This document shows, piece by piece, positions 12,970-43,844 of a DNA stretch of 64,000 nucleotides. Below the pieces are notes generated by a model. The model saw only the letters and a program-made list of their open reading frames with translations. It ran no database searches and was not told the origin of the DNA. Where the stretch lies: the NCBI RefSeq assembly GCF_021917145.1, contig NC_061078.1, forward strand, positions 6,125,547-6,189,546, read 5' to 3'. Position 1 is the stretch's first letter. Every line of letters starts with the position of its first letter. Made by a program: the position numbers and the translations under genes. Source of the DNA: Hypomesus transpacificus. Its lineage: Eukaryota; Chordata; Actinopteri; Osmeriformes; Osmeridae.

Positions 12970-15900
12970 ATGGCTACGGCTCAGAAATCTATATGGAAGC
13001 TCAAAAGATTTGGACGTTTTTTGCTCGGATCCAAAGACATGTGTAAAAATCCTTGGAAGGCAAGTCTGAGTTAAGATCAAAGTCCAACACTAATGCTAGC
13101 CTACTGTAGTCTTCTGAAATTGCTAGCTAGCTTCTGTTCTCTACAGTAGGCCTATGAAGCTACTGTGCTAAGTGGCTAAGATTGTCTAGCCTATATATCT
13201 TCTCTCATTATATGTCAATTAGCGAACAACAACTTTAAAAGTGTGTGAAAGAAGAGTTAAATCATAAAATAATAATCATTTTCACTGGTATACTCCAAAG
13301 ATGTTCGAGTCAAATGAAGGTGCAGATGAATTGATCCTCACTATTGTGGAATCTGGACACATGCTGGTATCACAGGGGCAAGAGCTTTTGGTAAGCAAAT
13401 GCAGTAGCACAATGGCAATAAGGCACATTTAGACAGGTTGGTCAATGCCATAATCTATTTTCGAATATAACAAGTAAATGTAAGTGTTTCTTGTGAGAAA
13501 GATGCGAGTAGAGTCCAAGTATCCCTGTGTGTTGGAATTGAGTTCTAGGCATATGGTATAGAGGACTAGTTAGGAATAGTCAGGTATCTCAACACAAAGG
13601 CCAGGATGAGTTGCTGATGAGTGACTACACCCATTGTTCCATCTACCATGGAACATTGAACGAGAGGAGTGGGCACAGCTGTACTATATAGCCAGGGAAC
13701 CTGCCCAGACAACCAATCAAGTCAGAGTGTGAAGTGCTTTGACTTGATAGGATAGAAGCCTCTGATAGATTGTCGCCTCACAATATTAATGCTCCTGAGC
13801 ACTGTCTTTCTACTAGCTGTTGGCCAATGGGACGTCCGCCCCTTATTGGAAATATCCCTTAACTGTCAATGCATGTAAATCATACCTTATAAAAATGCAG
13901 CTGTATAGGTGCTGGTGGAGAGCAGGGCAATCATGTTCCTGCTCCGAAGACATAATAGGGGGGATTCTCTCAGAATTTGGATGGAAGAAGAGGAATAGGC
14001 TATAGAAAGCCTAACCCCAAACAAGCATCAGGAAATTACTAGAAGAGTCATGAGAGAGTGTGCTGACTTGTTAAACAAATGTCATGCAATTCTTGATATG
14101 ATCATTTGCTTCTATGAAAAATTGTGTCTGTCTAATCCTCTCCTAATATCTCAGCGATGAAGGATATTCTAAGCTGTTCTGAATCTTGAAGCACCATTAC
14201 AAAATGCAGTGTTTATGTAACAGAGTTGGTGCAAAGTAATTTCATTCAATGATGTGCTGCTTGAGATTCATTTGGAGTTGCAACCTTATTTAATGTGCAT
14301 ATTGGATTGATTTGTTATTGTAATATTTTATCTTAAATATTACCAATAAAACCCCATATACCACTTGTGTTACTGTAAAACCAAGGTCAAGGACATCACT
14401 GTTGTAGTAATACAATATGCCAAATAGATGCTTGTGAAAATGACTACTGCTGGCTTGTTTGGGTATTATCTAGAAATCCTTCTGTTGGTCTTATGCACCT
14501 TATGTAACTCCTGCCTTTTTTGGTTGTTAATCATGACAAAATTAACAAACACAAAAATGATTCAATGACACACAGAGGAGTATGTTTATAATGACTTCAT
14601 TATAGCTTGAACATCATTTGTGAAAATGTTGGTTCTGTATACGTAGTGAACCAACAACAGTTCAAAACTCCATTCAAATGCAAAAATGCTGATTCATACA
14701 AGAGCCTGTCTACTTTTTAAATGAAAAACTAAGCGTCCATGGAAAAATCACTATCATAAAAATAGCTACACTCATAATGATCTTAAGCAAAGGAACTATA
14801 TAAAAAAAATCGAGATTGACCACTGCCTCTCTGCAGACGTGCTGATTAATGTTGTGCTTGGTGCCAAGGTTTAATTTAGTTCCTGAGGAAACAGAGCCCT
14901 CTGCAGACTTCATTATGTAATTTCAGGACAATTTTCTTCAGATGAAACCCTCTCCAATCGGCAGTTTGGTTCTCTGCTACGTTTTACACGAGTCCCAATG
15001 TGTCTATTTTACTCATGCTTTATAGTACTTGCTGCCAGAATAACCTCTTTGCCTTTGTTTACTTTTAGGAGGGACTCTCCTTACTTAATTCCCCAAGCTT
15101 CCTCAAAGTACAACAAAAATCTGACACACTATTATTCCGTGTGACTGTAAAGGTGAGAGTTGTGAAATATTTTACACATTTCTTTGCCATATATGTTTTT
15201 AACAAAAAATGCTCAACTAATAATAATAAGCTCTGTGTGGTGGACCTTATTATAAACAACCTAAATATATTTGTTATTGTTATGTTCATTACCCTTATTG
15301 TGCCACACCCAGTAGACTTTGCTACAAACAAACAATATGGAGTTTACCACTATTTCAAAAGCATTGAAGTAGGTGTATTTGTCACAGTAACCTTTTTAGA
15401 AAAGATGTATACTTTTTTCCTGCTCCACCTTTTCTTTTTTCTTTTCATGGATAAGGAAATCCTAGAAACAGTGACTTCATCACAACAGCAAACCCTGTGG
15501 TGTTGCAGTATTGTTTCCCCAGAGTACACACAGCCAAGACTGTGGCTCTGTGGCTTTTTTTGGCAGGATGGATGTGCTGAGACAACAGTGTAATTGGTAA
15601 TTAAATGGCCTAGATTAAGTGGATCGGAGCCTGACATGAATTCTGAATAGTCTGGGCACCTATCGCCAGCTGTGAACAATGTTCCACCGTTTTCCTGCTA
15701 AGGGTCCGTCTGAAGTGAGATACATAGCCTGGCCTGAATAAGTGTTGTAGGACCTACTTCGATGTGTTGTAAAGTAAGCAGGATGTCATGATTTGGGATC
15801 TGGAGGTCAGGCATACATTTGAAGAGATGGGATATATTTGGGGTGATGGCACTGTCTGAGGTGTGTGTGTGGGTGTGTGTGTATGTGAACATGTGTGTCT

Positions 15901-17204
15901 TCACTTGTGTGTGTGTTTGTACCTGCACCTGTGGGTTGAAACGCAGGGGGAGAGTCGTCTGATGAGGATGCAGTTTAGTGGGAGCTGCAGAGCTGAGTCA
16001 CTGGAGGAGTGTAGGAGTGCAGTGCTCAGACTGAAGGAGTACCTGCCCGTCAGTTCACAAGGGGGGGCTCCACCTCCACTCAGTTACTCCCCAGCTCCCA
16101 ATCAAACCCCCACAGAGACCACCACTCTTCATCAACAGGTAGCCCCATCTGCCACACAGGATTTCTCGAAAAATGACTCAATCAAACTGAATCTGATGCT
16201 CCTAACCTTATTCTGGGAATATTGTGTTGGGTGTTTGTATAAATATTTCATATTTACCCACTTTAATCAGTTTACAAATGAAATAATTATGAAATGTATT
16301 ATCTCAGTGCAGCAGTCAATACAAGACTATAACCTCTATTCTTACCATAAAATGGTTTAGCTGAAGAGTGTCCTATAGGTCTTCACTAGATGGTGCTATC
16401 TACAGCCATGTCATCCACATCAGTACAGAGGTGGCATTGCTACCACACAGGCCCTTTGATGAATTATACATTAGGCCTAATCACAATAAGATGTGGAGTA
16501 ATACACAGGATGAGATTAATCTTTCACCTTAGCACAAATAAATGAGAGAAATGAGGGATGGTTACAGTTTAGTGGTTAGAGATTAAGAGGTTGAAAATTC
16601 AAATTACACCTGTACTTTACATCACTTTGGATTAAAGCGTCTGCTAAATAAATGAAGGAATACATTAAGAACACAAGTCTGAGTAAACGCCACACACTCA
16701 CTGAAAGGGCTCGCTGTGAAGATGAAAGGTCTGTGATGGTGGAAATCTTTCAATTATTAATGGTGCTATTGATTAGTTTCTTAACCTCTGAAAAGCATTT
16801 CCCTCTAAAGTGACTGGCCTTCAGTTAAACCATGTGCCAACAGACCCTGGAAGGAGAAACGATGGGACTTGGGCCTGAAGTCACCCAGGGGTCACTGTCT
16901 GTCAAGCATCTAACACAGGTATACAATACAGATATGTATTTGACTGGAAATTGAATGAGACAGTTTGTATTAAGCTCATTGTGTGCAGACTGCATTGCAG
17001 TTTAGCTGTGGTGACAATTAACAACATGTGATGCCTTAGCACTTCCTGGGAGAGCGCGGTCTGTCTCTGCCCGCGCTGTACAACCACTGTGTCCTGCCAC
17101 ACGGGGAAATGGAACCTTTCCTGCGCCTCAGCCTGCTTGACCCCAGCTTCCCTGCCTTTGTGGAGGAGGTGGAGGGAGAGCTCAGGAGATTGCTCCAGGA
17201 CTGA
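12970..17204 (+). CDS. rec114: REC114 meiotic recombination protein, six coding exons
   Basis: REC114 works with MEI4 and IHO1 on meiotic chromosome axes to promote SPO11/TOPOVIBL double-strand breaks. I joined six exons: 12970-13059, 13301-13390, 15069-15152, 15947-16138, 16844-16918 and 17040-17204. All have lengths divisible by three, all junctions are phase 0, and they give 231 residues (human REC114 is somewhat longer). Matches to the family as I know it include PWK-MFESNE at the exon 1/2 join, ILTIVESGH, EGLSLL, MQFSG in the PH-like N-terminal domain, LSVKHLTQ, and the C-terminal LRLSLLDPSFPAFVEEVE helix region that contacts MEI4. Intron 1 has a GC donor (AAG|GCAAGT). The first exon is short, so the ATG rests on the LKRFGRF-like N terminus and frame. 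An AATAAA follows 180 bp after the stop. Confidence 0.9.
13391..15068 (+). other. rec114 intron 2
   Basis: Bounded by a gtaag donor and a tttag acceptor. The content is AT-rich unique-looking sequence. I see no gene or obvious mobile element. Confidence 0.75.
15153..15946 (+). other. rec114 intron 3
   Basis: Bounded by a gtgag donor and a cgcag acceptor. A degenerate GT-rich stretch lies near 15859-15920. The open frames crossing it run through splice sites and are not separate genes. Confidence 0.75.
16139..16843 (+). other. rec114 intron 4
   Basis: Bounded by a gtagc donor and a caacag acceptor. It contains the degenerate SINE-like element listed separately. Confidence 0.75.
16561..16655 (+). 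mobile_element. degenerate tRNA-derived SINE fragment
   Basis: The segment has an A-box-like word TAGTGGTTAGAG. About 20 bases later comes a decayed B-box region (GGTTGAAAATTC, compare GGTTCGAATCC). It ends with the tail CTTTGGATTAAAGCGTCTGC, a tail type widespread in fish SINEs and LINEs. It lies inside rec114 intron 4 in the same orientation. The exact family is not assigned. Confidence 0.6.
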
Positions 17205-17384
17205 GGAAGGCCAACAACAGCCAGAGGGAGATCGCTCAGCTCAATACACATGGTACCATGTTCTATGTGTGTGGGAGGGCAATGGGGGGTTGTATTGTTT
17301 TCCTTGCTAGTGATTCTGTGAATGTTCACACATAGTAATCACCAAGGTGTAGAAGGAACTTTCAGAACTGCTCAGATATATTGT

Positions 17385-17390
17385 AATAAA
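17385..17390 (+). terminator. rec114 poly(A) signal
   Basis: AATAAA 180 bp after the rec114 stop codon, the first canonical signal on that strand. Minus-strand candidate signals for nptn lie only 12-60 bp further right, so the two genes probably end tail to tail here. Confidence 0.6.
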
Positions 17391-17401
17391 CAAGTTAAGG
17401 A

Positions 17402-18629
17402 TTTATTTTTTTTGAAAACCAAAAGAAGCAAAGACTGATTTTTGGAGCTTTTTTTATTCTGAAAAAATTATTGGTCTCATATGTTTAATCGTGGCTATAT
17501 ACGTAGCTCCTCCATTCCCACCCTAATGTAGGTCCATTTGCACTGCAACACACATGGATACACTGTATTGATAGAGAGGATTCATGCAGCTACAGCAGTG
17601 CATTTTGCTATACCAGCTTCCAAGTGATCCCACAATATTAAAGCTTGACTGAGAAAAAACAAACTGCCTTCAATATATCTATATGAATACATATTGCATA
17701 GGATAATAGCCATGCTGTACAATTTCAGAAAATAAATGAATAAAAATGAATTAGATAATTTGGGAAATATAAAATTGATATTATTATAATATTTTTTTTA
17801 CAGATTTGCTATCATTTGAACACTCATACCGCAACATATACAAGACACCTAAGTTACTCTGGAAAAAAGAAAACACTTAATTGCCATTTTATTTAACTAG
17901 TTTGATACATAGTAGTAAATGTTGTTATCATTCTCAACTAAATACTGCCAGTCATCGAAGCCCTTGCTTCATCATAAAAGTTCTGTTAAGAGTGGACTCC
18001 CCCTCACAAAAAATTCAAACATAGTTAAATGACGATGGTCTGTACAAAGTTCTTCAAGAATATAACAGTATTTTTCATTTAGGACGATTTCATTAAAAAA
18101 CATAATTCATCTTGACGCAAAAAGCCACACGAACATGAGGGAAAACAACAGAAAGGTCTATTCTGAGCATCCTATTGCGTAATAATCTTGCATGCATTTT
18201 ACATGATATGTAATACAAAAAGGATCACCTCTTTGAGGACATGGTAAAATTAATAAAAGACATCAACAGCACACTTAAAAAAATGTGTACACCTTCATGG
18301 TGGATTTAGTCATCTTCTCCCAGGAATCTGCTTGTAAGACTGAACAAGGCATGCTTAAGACAGCCATTTTGTTCGTTTCTGCCAGTGTTGTGCTGATATT
18401 ATTGTTTCTCGTCACAAGAGGAGAAATATGTGCTTCATTAGGAATTTCCAGTTGCTCCTTCCTCTGATACCTTCATATGGTCAAGATATGCAGTTAGTCA
18501 TCTCATCTGTGTATGGAAATAACAAGGAAGGTGTATGTATTAATATACATACGTACAGTCATATAACTCTCTGAAGACTGCCTTAGATATCTAAACTGGA
18601 TCACAATACTCACCACAGCAATTAGCATC
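17402..18629 (-). other. probable nptn 3' untranslated region
   Basis: AT-rich sequence following the nptn stop codon on the minus strand. TTTATT words at 17402-17407 and about 17453-17458 read as AATAAA on the minus strand and could be the distal poly(A) signals. Others nearer the stop are possible, so the true end is uncertain. No other gene is visible. Confidence 0.5.
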
Positions 18630-38198
<19,569 letters not shown>

Positions 38199-40252
38199 TC
38201 TTAGGGTTCGATGGGAGTACCCGGGTTTGGGCAGGACGAATATGGGAGGAGATATGTTGATCGCGGGATTTACAGAGATATTGTCTAAACATACATAGCA
38301 GATTGGAAGCGCGGAGTTCTTTCTTATGGTCAATGAAGGCGAAAAACGTCCTCCTTCAAAATAAAAGACGTTTTAAAGACACGACAGGTTTGGTCCGGGT
38401 CCAGCCAGCGGCTCACGGATGCCGATGTAGGACCATTGGCTGATACGACTCCTTCATTGGATTGCGGAGGAAAGGTCTTTCGATGTCAGTGAGAAAGAGC
38501 GTCCACGGATGTAGTTCTGAAGGATCAGATATGCGCAGAACGATGCGCGCTAAGCGAACCGAGGCCTGTGATGAAAATAAATGTGCGCAAATAAAAGAAA
38601 CACGTAGCGAGTGGAGACGGGTGCATCCCTGCAGCCGCTAATTATGTATTAAAAGACAACTGTTGTCGCAAATAACATCCAGCTCTAACATGATTTTAGA
38701 TAGAGTCGCACCTCAAATGTATCGGAGGCTACAGCACAGTCAGTGCTCTCACGCAGGCACGCACGCACATACGCACCGAGTTGATAATGCCAAGTAAATT
38801 GTAGGGGTTCCCCCTATTCTTGTAAAATGAAAGATTTCGCACATACCGAAATATACCCTTCCATTGTTATAATTACACACATTGTATTGAATATTGAGTC
38901 AGTAGATTATGCTGGCAAGACCAATAGGCCTAACTGTTATTACATTGTAATAATATGAAAGAAATGTATATAAATAGTGGTTTGCGTCTAAACATTACGA
39001 CCGATCAAGAATGCCCTCAACCCCAGTTTATCTATAACTCCACAAGACATTGTCTTTTTTATCTTCCCCAAATCTCATAGCGCATTCCAGGAGCCTGTCC
39101 ATCCATCTGTATTTAGCAGAGGGAGAGCTCTTGCTTTAGGAGCTCAGTTGTCAGTTAAAGGTGCTATCACAGCAAACAAGCAGCATTTACTAAGGATTCT
39201 CTCTCAGACGCTAAAAAGACCCCAACATGGCCTCCAGGAATGCCGGGTTTTATCATAGAGTTAATATAAGGGTTTTATCGAGCTTTTTGCTCTTTTTGTT
39301 ACATTAGGGACCTCATGTGGCTGATAATGGTATTGGTCAATCCATCAGCCTCACGAACACTGCATGAAGTGAGCACCAAAAATACTCAATACTGGGACGT
39401 TTTGTTATCATTTTGATTATGTCGTCCAGCACTTCTGATTACATTTAATGACTAACCAATTTCAACATTTTTGTACCTTTTGTTCAAAGTCCTTTTAAAT
39501 GTCACTTATTTGTTTAACGTACTCCACAGCTATTATTTATTTGGCAGGGATTAAAGTACATGCTTTAGACAGCTGTCGATATCTACTCCTCATTTGGGAC
39601 TGTGTGTCTGCCTTTGGAAACAGTTTGTTGTTGATGTGATTAATTATAATTAAAATAGATTTTTTTGAGGGAGCATGTTTTTGCTCTATGTATGTTGGGT
39701 GTGGAATCACGTCAAAGGCTTAGAATCCCATTTCAAGGCTAGAAAAAAAACAGCATCAGTTTTGTGAGTGAGTATAGTTCATTCCAGCTCAGCCCTGTCC
39801 ATGTTTTGAATGTCTGGCAATATTGTTGCCATTGGGTGATTTTTACAGTATTTTAGTAACTGCTACTATGCCCAAAAGATCCACTGCACTGTGGGATTTT
39901 TTGCATTGGAGGATTACTGTAAATGACTTGTCACCTCACCCAATAGCAGGACAAAGTTGACTTCCCTCCACTTTACTCCCCTCCCTCCAGTTTGTCCATG
40001 GAAGAATACGTTTAAATGTAACCCCACCTGAAAGTACACGCCAGCCAATCAGTTGGAGAAAGGTCAGAGCAAATGACACACCCTCCGTTCTTCAAAACCA
40101 ATCAGAGAGGAAGTGTGGCCTTTTGCCCGGGGGGGAAAACTTTACCCCAGGATGAGTTAATTACGCACCACTTGTCTGTTGCCAATGTGTTCACAACGGT
40201 GCTCCCTCCATAGGGCTTTTTACCTCTTCTCTCCTTTTTTGTTTTAACTAGT
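38199..40252. other. nptn/CALHM-like divergent intergenic region
   Basis: The part next to the nptn start (38199-38800) is richer in CpG and should contain its 5' untranslated region and promoter. The rest is AT-rich. The two genes are head to head, 2.05 kb apart. I find no further gene and no promoter motif I could defend. Confidence 0.6.
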
Positions 40253-41193
40253 ATGGAAAGTAGACAACAATGGCTTACCAGACTGAAAAATGAACTTAGC
40301 AACAGCCCACTGGCGTCAAATGTGGCTTTCGGCTTTATCCTCATGGGACTGGAGAAGTTGGTAGAGCTCGAGTTTGAGTGTCCTTGTAACCCTACATGGA
40401 ACGGAGTGTTTTCCTCAGCCTTCTTCATCATTCCTGCCGTCATGGCCTTCACTCTCATGCTGATCATCCAGGGGTGCAGGTGTGATACTTGGTGCAAGAA
40501 ATCGGTGTCCCTATCCAGCTTTGTTCCTGCGATCGTGTGGCTGATCTTGTTGTTCCTAGACGGCCAGTACTTTGCATGTGCAATGACAGACTGGAAGGGG
40601 AGATTTGTCCTCGTTGACAAAGCGGCGCCGCAGAAATGGTGCGAACCAACTAGCGAGGGAGATGTCCCACCGCAAGAACTCATGCTGCGCTCACAGCAGC
40701 TTTTTGTGGTGTCTCAGGTGAGTTACAGATCGACAGCATGGTCTTGTGTTGAGTCATGTGTTTCCCCCCCATTGTTGTGAGAGCAGGAGGAAGCTAGGGG
40801 ATGAGAGCGGGGGCTGTAAGGATGCCTCTTTTGTCTTACTGAAGCAGATTAAACACACTACAGTGCCTGTTGCAATGCCCTCTTTGAGAGAAGGTCATGT
40901 CATTGTTTTTTGTGTGTGTTGTACACACAATGAGTTTAACAATCAGCTGACTTGCGTTGCACTGAACTAGACAAACTTTTCCGTCTCATATCGACGGTCG
41001 CCGTCTAATGCTCTGTGTTTCTCCTCTGCCCTACGCATCCCAGGTTATAGGTATATTTCTGCTCATATTCATCTGTGTGGGACTGGTAGTGTATGTGGTC
41101 AGAGAGAGCTGTCACCAGGAAGCAGAGCAGCAGGAGAGCAACGTAGCGGAGCTCAGGATGCTCACGGTGAGCTCTTTACGGACCCGGACGTAG
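40253..41193 (+). CDS. CALHM-family protein, short form, two exons
   Basis: Calcium homeostasis modulators form large-pore plasma-membrane channels for ions and ATP. Exons 40253-40717 and 41044-41193 join in phase 0 (CAG|gtgag ... cccag|GTT) to give 204 residues. Four hydrophobic segments are visible: about 22-40, 52-74, 89-103 and 156-174. The family's loop cysteines are present as CPC (Cys43, Cys45) followed by Cys109 and Cys130. CPCNPTWN, ACAMT and SQVIG match positions in known CALHM proteins. Usual members exceed 300 residues. This one stops about 30 residues after the last membrane segment, so the long cytosolic helical domain is missing. An in-frame donor (ACG|gtgag) at 41167 and an acceptor-like site at about 41245 could give a slightly different tail. 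I cannot assign a numbered paralogue. Confidence 0.75.
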
Positions 41194-42055
41194 TGAAAGG
41201 AGAGACACCTCCCACACACCTTCCTGCCTCTGGTTCTCACAAAGGTATCTCAGAGACTTCACACTATCTCAGTGCCAAAAATGGCTACAATGTATTCAAA
41301 ATAGAAAATATGGTGACGTTTCTGTCGAACGTAGCCTTCATCAGACCTGCCCTGGCCTTGGCTCCAGCTATCAACACAAGAAAATGTCTTGTCCCTGGTC
41401 TTATTGGTGTGTGGACACTTTTTACATGATCTATAGGAATTACATAGTACTCCTTGTAAATAAGTGTACTCTGAATTCTTTCTGTTTCTTTGTTTCTTTT
41501 TATATATTGTATTGTTTTAAAATGTTAAAGAGTCACAGGGTTGCCTAGAGAGAAATGTTATTATGCTTTGATGTATTTTACTTTTACCATTGAAGCCTCT
41601 TTTTAATACATAATTAATTAATTATTTCTAATTATTAATAATTAGAAACTAATTATTTCTGTAAAATATTTGTGGATTTATACCAGATCTAGATCCAGGT
41701 GTCATGTCGATGAATCATGTTGCAGAAGAGGTTCTGTATAGTTTCATATCCATCTGCTTCTTAAACTGGCCCCCTTTTTTCGCCTGGCTCAGCAGCAAGC
41801 CTTTTCTGACTGGCACCCTCCTCTAATTGAGACACCTACTCAGATTTTTCTAGACACCTGCCAGGACTCAGCCCAGACGAGCGGGCCGCTTACATTAAGA
41901 TGATCTGACGGATGTTCAGGAGGCAAGAGAAGGAACCTTAAAAAAAAAAATCTTCAGTTTTTGAGAGTGAGCATTTAGGTTTTAGCTGGCAAAAATTATA
42001 CTGAATAACGAATTTGATGGCCATAGCATAATTTGTTTGTGTAATGCCTTTTTAT
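41194..42055 (+). other. probable CALHM-like 3' untranslated region
   Basis: AT-rich sequence between the CALHM-like stop and an AATAAA at 42056. No coding frame is recognised. Confidence 0.5.
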
Positions 42056-42079
42056 AATAAAGAAATTATTTATTTTATT
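42056..42079. terminator. abutting poly(A) signals of CALHM-like (+) and UGT (-)
   Basis: AATAAA at 42056-42061 serves the plus strand. TTTATT at 42069-42074 and 42074-42079 reads as AATAAA on the minus strand, 170-180 bp after the UGT stop. The convergent transcripts would overlap by the few tens of bases downstream of each signal. Confidence 0.5.
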
Positions 42080-42251
42080 AAAAAGTGCAGAATTATGTAC
42101 AATGGTGTCAACATGTTAAAAATTGACTTACATAACACTTGCAATTGACTGCACAATTGACTTCTTGAATACTTTCAAGAAAACATGAAATCTGCTGTTA
42201 CAAATAATACTTCATATTTTTTTTTACCTCAACACAAAAGCCCTTTTACAA

Positions 42252-43844
42252 TTACTCATATTTCACTTTTTGCTTTAAACACATCCTGAAGCAAGACCTC
42301 AATACTGCAGCAACAATCAACATACTTATGATTCCAATAGTGAGTAACAACGCCATTACATCTATTGAGTGGTAGACATACCAGGGCATTTTATAGGACT
42401 CTGTACGAAGGTGAGAAGCACCTTTGTGTCTCATGACAAACTCAATCCAGAAGAGGGCGCTATCCAGGGGTTTCATTGGCTGGTCCTTGTGGAGCCTGGA
42501 GAGTCTCTGCATATTCAGCCTGTAGGAAGGCTCTTGCAGCACTTCCTGTAGGGCCCGTAGGAAGTTATTTTCTTTGTCCACAGTAGCCATGGATAACAGC
42601 TTTGCTGCTCCTCTCTCCTTTAGACGAAGCAGGTTGTCATATTGGTCAAAAAACAAAGGTAGACCCACAACAGGAACCCCGTGGTACAAAGCCTCTTGAA
42701 CTCCATTGGTTCCTCCATGAGCCACAAAAGCTTTTAACTTGGGGTGCCCTAGTAGGTCATTCTGTGGCATCCAGTCCACTATTAGGGTGTTGTTGCCCAG
42801 GGTAGCTGGCCTGCTGCCCTTGTACCTCCAGATCACCTTCTGGGGAAGCTGAGAAAAAGCAGCTGCTATTTCATCAGCTAAATCTTGAGGGAGCTCTCCA
42901 ACAAAAGTCCCTAAAGACATGATAATGACTCCATGTTCTCCAGAACTCTGAACAAACTCCTCCAGATCTTGAGGAAGGGGCTTGGCAGGTTTACACTGGA
43001 ACCCTCCCATGTAGATAACATTAGGCATGGTGGGACGAGGGAACTCAAACACAAAGTCAACTCTCATGAGCCACAGGTCAGCTCCTCGGAGTAGCTCGTT
43101 GTAATCTGCACCATTTAAATACTTATCACAAACAGCTTGGTAATATGGCTGAATTAGGAATTTGTGTTGAGTTTGCGCTAGCACATAAAAAAGCAAATTT
43201 TTTACTCTTTCAGTAAAAGTCATTTTGTCAGAGTTTCCACTGCCTGTTATCGGAATGTAAGATAAGGGGGAAGGTGAGATGGCTAAATGACCTTCTCCAC
43301 TGGTTACCCAGCGAACATTGTAGACCAGAGGTAGCTGGAGATAGCGAGCCAGCAGGATACCTCCTCCCCACCCTGGGTCAGTTAGGACGAGGTCATACTG
43401 GGTCTCTTTCAGAGTGGCCATCAAATCCTCGTCGTTAAACATGTTGGTCACCATGTCACACACCATAGCAGGGACCTTAGACATAAAACTAAAGGCCTCC
43501 AACTGCATGCTTAAGAAATTCAACATGGAACTTTGACCTCTCTCTATAGCGATTATTTTATCAAGGATGGGCTTAATAAAATCTTCGTCAACTCCATCCT
43601 CAACTTGTACAGTAATCGAGTTGTAGTGTACAGATTCCTCTTTGATGTACCAGCTTCTGGAGGTCCGAACCACTGTGACCTCATGGCCTTTAGAGTGCAG
43701 GGCCTTGATAAAGATGTCCATGTTGACCCAGTGACTCCCCTCCAGAGGAACTACCAGAACTTTTCCACCATGGCAGGCAGACCAGGAGACCATGAGGCTG
43801 ATCACGACGACATAGCCGAGTGCACATCGTAGGTGGAATGACAT
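42252..43844 (-). CDS. UDP-glucuronosyltransferase, UGT5-like (copy A)
   Basis: The enzyme transfers glucuronic acid from UDP-glucuronate to small lipophilic substrates, facing the ER lumen. It is a single intronless exon of 530 residues, the usual length; intronless coding is typical of the fish UGT5 group. A signal peptide covers about residues 1-26. Catalytic candidates are His38 (GSHW) and Asp151 (YDLVLTDP). The UGT signature runs from WMPQ (358-361) through HGGTNGVQEALYHGVP (376-391) to FFDQYDN (398-404). A membrane helix at about 495-515 is followed by a basic tail ending KVKYE, a KxKxx ER retrieval signal. The start codon is preceded by an acceptor-like pyrimidine tract ending tttgtag, so a non-coding 5' exon is likely. 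Its C-terminal half shares near-identical blocks with copy B. Confidence 0.93.
   Translation of the reverse strand: MSFHLRCALGYVVVISLMVSWSACHGGKVLVVPLEGSHWVNMDIFIKALHSKGHEVTVVRTSRSWYIKEESVHYNSITVQVEDGVDEDFIKPILDKIIAIERGQSSMLNFLSMQLEAFSFMSKVPAMVCDMVTNMFNDEDLMATLKETQYDLVLTDPGWGGGILLARYLQLPLVYNVRWVTSGEGHLAISPSPLSYIPITGSGNSDKMTFTERVKNLLFYVLAQTQHKFLIQPYYQAVCDKYLNGADYNELLRGADLWLMRVDFVFEFPRPTMPNVIYMGGFQCKPAKPLPQDLEEFVQSSGEHGVIIMSLGTFVGELPQDLADEIAAAFSQLPQKVIWRYKGSRPATLGNNTLIVDWMPQNDLLGHPKLKAFVAHGGTNGVQEALYHGVPVVGLPLFFDQYDNLLRLKERGAAKLLSMATVDKENNFLRALQEVLQEPSYRLNMQRLSRLHKDQPMKPLDSALFWIEFVMRHKGASHLRTESYKMPWYVYHSIDVMALLLTIGIISMLIVAAVLRSCFRMCLKQKVKYE

Noticed and set aside
15141-15593. 150-codon plus-strand frame starting at the end of rec114 exon 3
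   Set aside because: It begins inside exon 3 and runs through the gtgag donor into the intron; exon 4 continues the true protein.
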